Positions 4,882-5,120 of a stretch of DNA of 5,120 bases are shown one piece after another. The stretch lies in NCBI GenBank assembly GCA_036404255.1, contig DASWOP010000161.1:1-5120 (forward strand), in the 5' to 3' direction. Origin of the DNA: JARLFX01 sp036404255 (GTDB lineage: Bacteria > Acidobacteriota > Terriglobia > Terriglobales > Acidobacteriaceae). Both the position numbers and the translations under genes were made by a program. Under the pieces are notes generated by a model. The model saw nothing but the letters and a program-made list of their open reading frames with translations, made no database searches and was not told the DNA's origin. The stretch's first letter is position 1; every line of letters starts with the position of its first letter.

Positions 4882-5120
4882 ATGTCTGGTGAAGAGCCGG
4901 TGGACTTTCAGTTTCTTGCGGAGAACAGCGCAGACATCATCTGCCGCGTCGATCCAATAGCGCATAAATTGATATACGTCTCTCCGTCCAGTCTTCGCAT
5001 TCTGGGATGGGCGCCAGAGGAGATGGTTGGCACCGGGCCGGAAGACCTGGTCATCGCGGAGGATCTTCCCAAGCTCTTCGAAGCAGTTGCTCGTGCCAAT
5101 GTATCCGACGCGGAGACTAA
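4882..5120 (+). CDS. PAS-domain signalling protein, N-terminal fragment
   Basis: The frame from ATG 4882 is open to the right edge, giving 79 residues. The start is well supported by AGGGGG at 4872-4877, four bases before the ATG. Residues 11-24 (FLAENSADIICRVD) are the opening strand and helix of a PAS domain. LIYVSPSSLRILGWAPEEMVG (30-50, given as location) is the classic PAS stretch with the conserved Gly-Trp/Tyr and the P-EE-hVG signature, followed by a DLP-type segment at 62-64. There is no signal peptide or membrane segment before the PAS, so the sensor is probably cytoplasmic. PAS domains of this sort usually precede histidine kinase or GGDEF/EAL domains; which applies here cannot be seen. 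It is transcribed divergently from mutM with 167 bp between the starts. Confidence 0.88.
   Translation, partial: MSGEEPVDFQFLAENSADIICRVDPIAHKLIYVSPSSLRILGWAPEEMVGTGPEDLVIAEDLPKLFEAVARANVSDAET

Overview
The window most resembles a chromosomal segment of an acidobacterium of the Terriglobia group (Edaphobacter, Granulicella or Terriglobus type). The reasons are the GC-rich coding sequence, an LpxI-type rather than LpxH-type lipid A gene, and intergenic DNA carrying GGGGCTAAAGCCCC / CCCCGGCTGAAGCCGGGG hairpins and a 'TGTCATTCCGAAGCGCAGCG'-type dispersed repeat, both of which I associate with that group. The taxonomic call is inference. No marker gene in the window settles it.

Layout. On the minus strand, read right to left, lie mutM (3905-4714), a long non-coding interval (2923-3904), a gene for a disordered basic protein ending in a CheY-like pseudo-receiver domain (1897-2922), lpxA (1096-1881), a repeat-filled gap (660-1095), and lpxI (659 running off the left edge). 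On the plus strand only one gene is seen: the first 79 codons of a PAS-domain protein (4882 to the right edge), divergent from mutM.

Function. LpxA attaches the first 3-hydroxyacyl chain to UDP-GlcNAc. LpxI later hydrolyses UDP-2,3-diacylglucosamine to lipid X, so the left half of the window is lipid A biosynthesis. The receiver-like gene ends 15 nt before lpxA and is probably co-transcribed with it. The usual Raetz-pathway partners lpxD, fabZ and lpxB are not visible here. MutM is the 8-oxoguanine DNA glycosylase of base-excision repair and looks intact. The PAS protein is probably the sensory start of a signalling protein (histidine kinase or GGDEF/EAL type), but its output domain lies outside the window.

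Non-coding content. The 436-bp lpxA-lpxI gap is almost entirely repeats: three strong hairpins, a degenerate ~17-bp tandem array, one copy of a 42-bp dispersed repeat (its exact twin lies 31 nt after mutM), and three GGAATGACAAATAA units. The 982-bp gap between mutM and the receiver-like gene holds no convincing protein gene. It does contain a well-formed promoter (3648-3675, minus) followed about 110 nt later by an 11-bp intrinsic-terminator hairpin (3509-3533). Together these suggest an undescribed small RNA of about 140 nt, which is the most interesting observation in the window.
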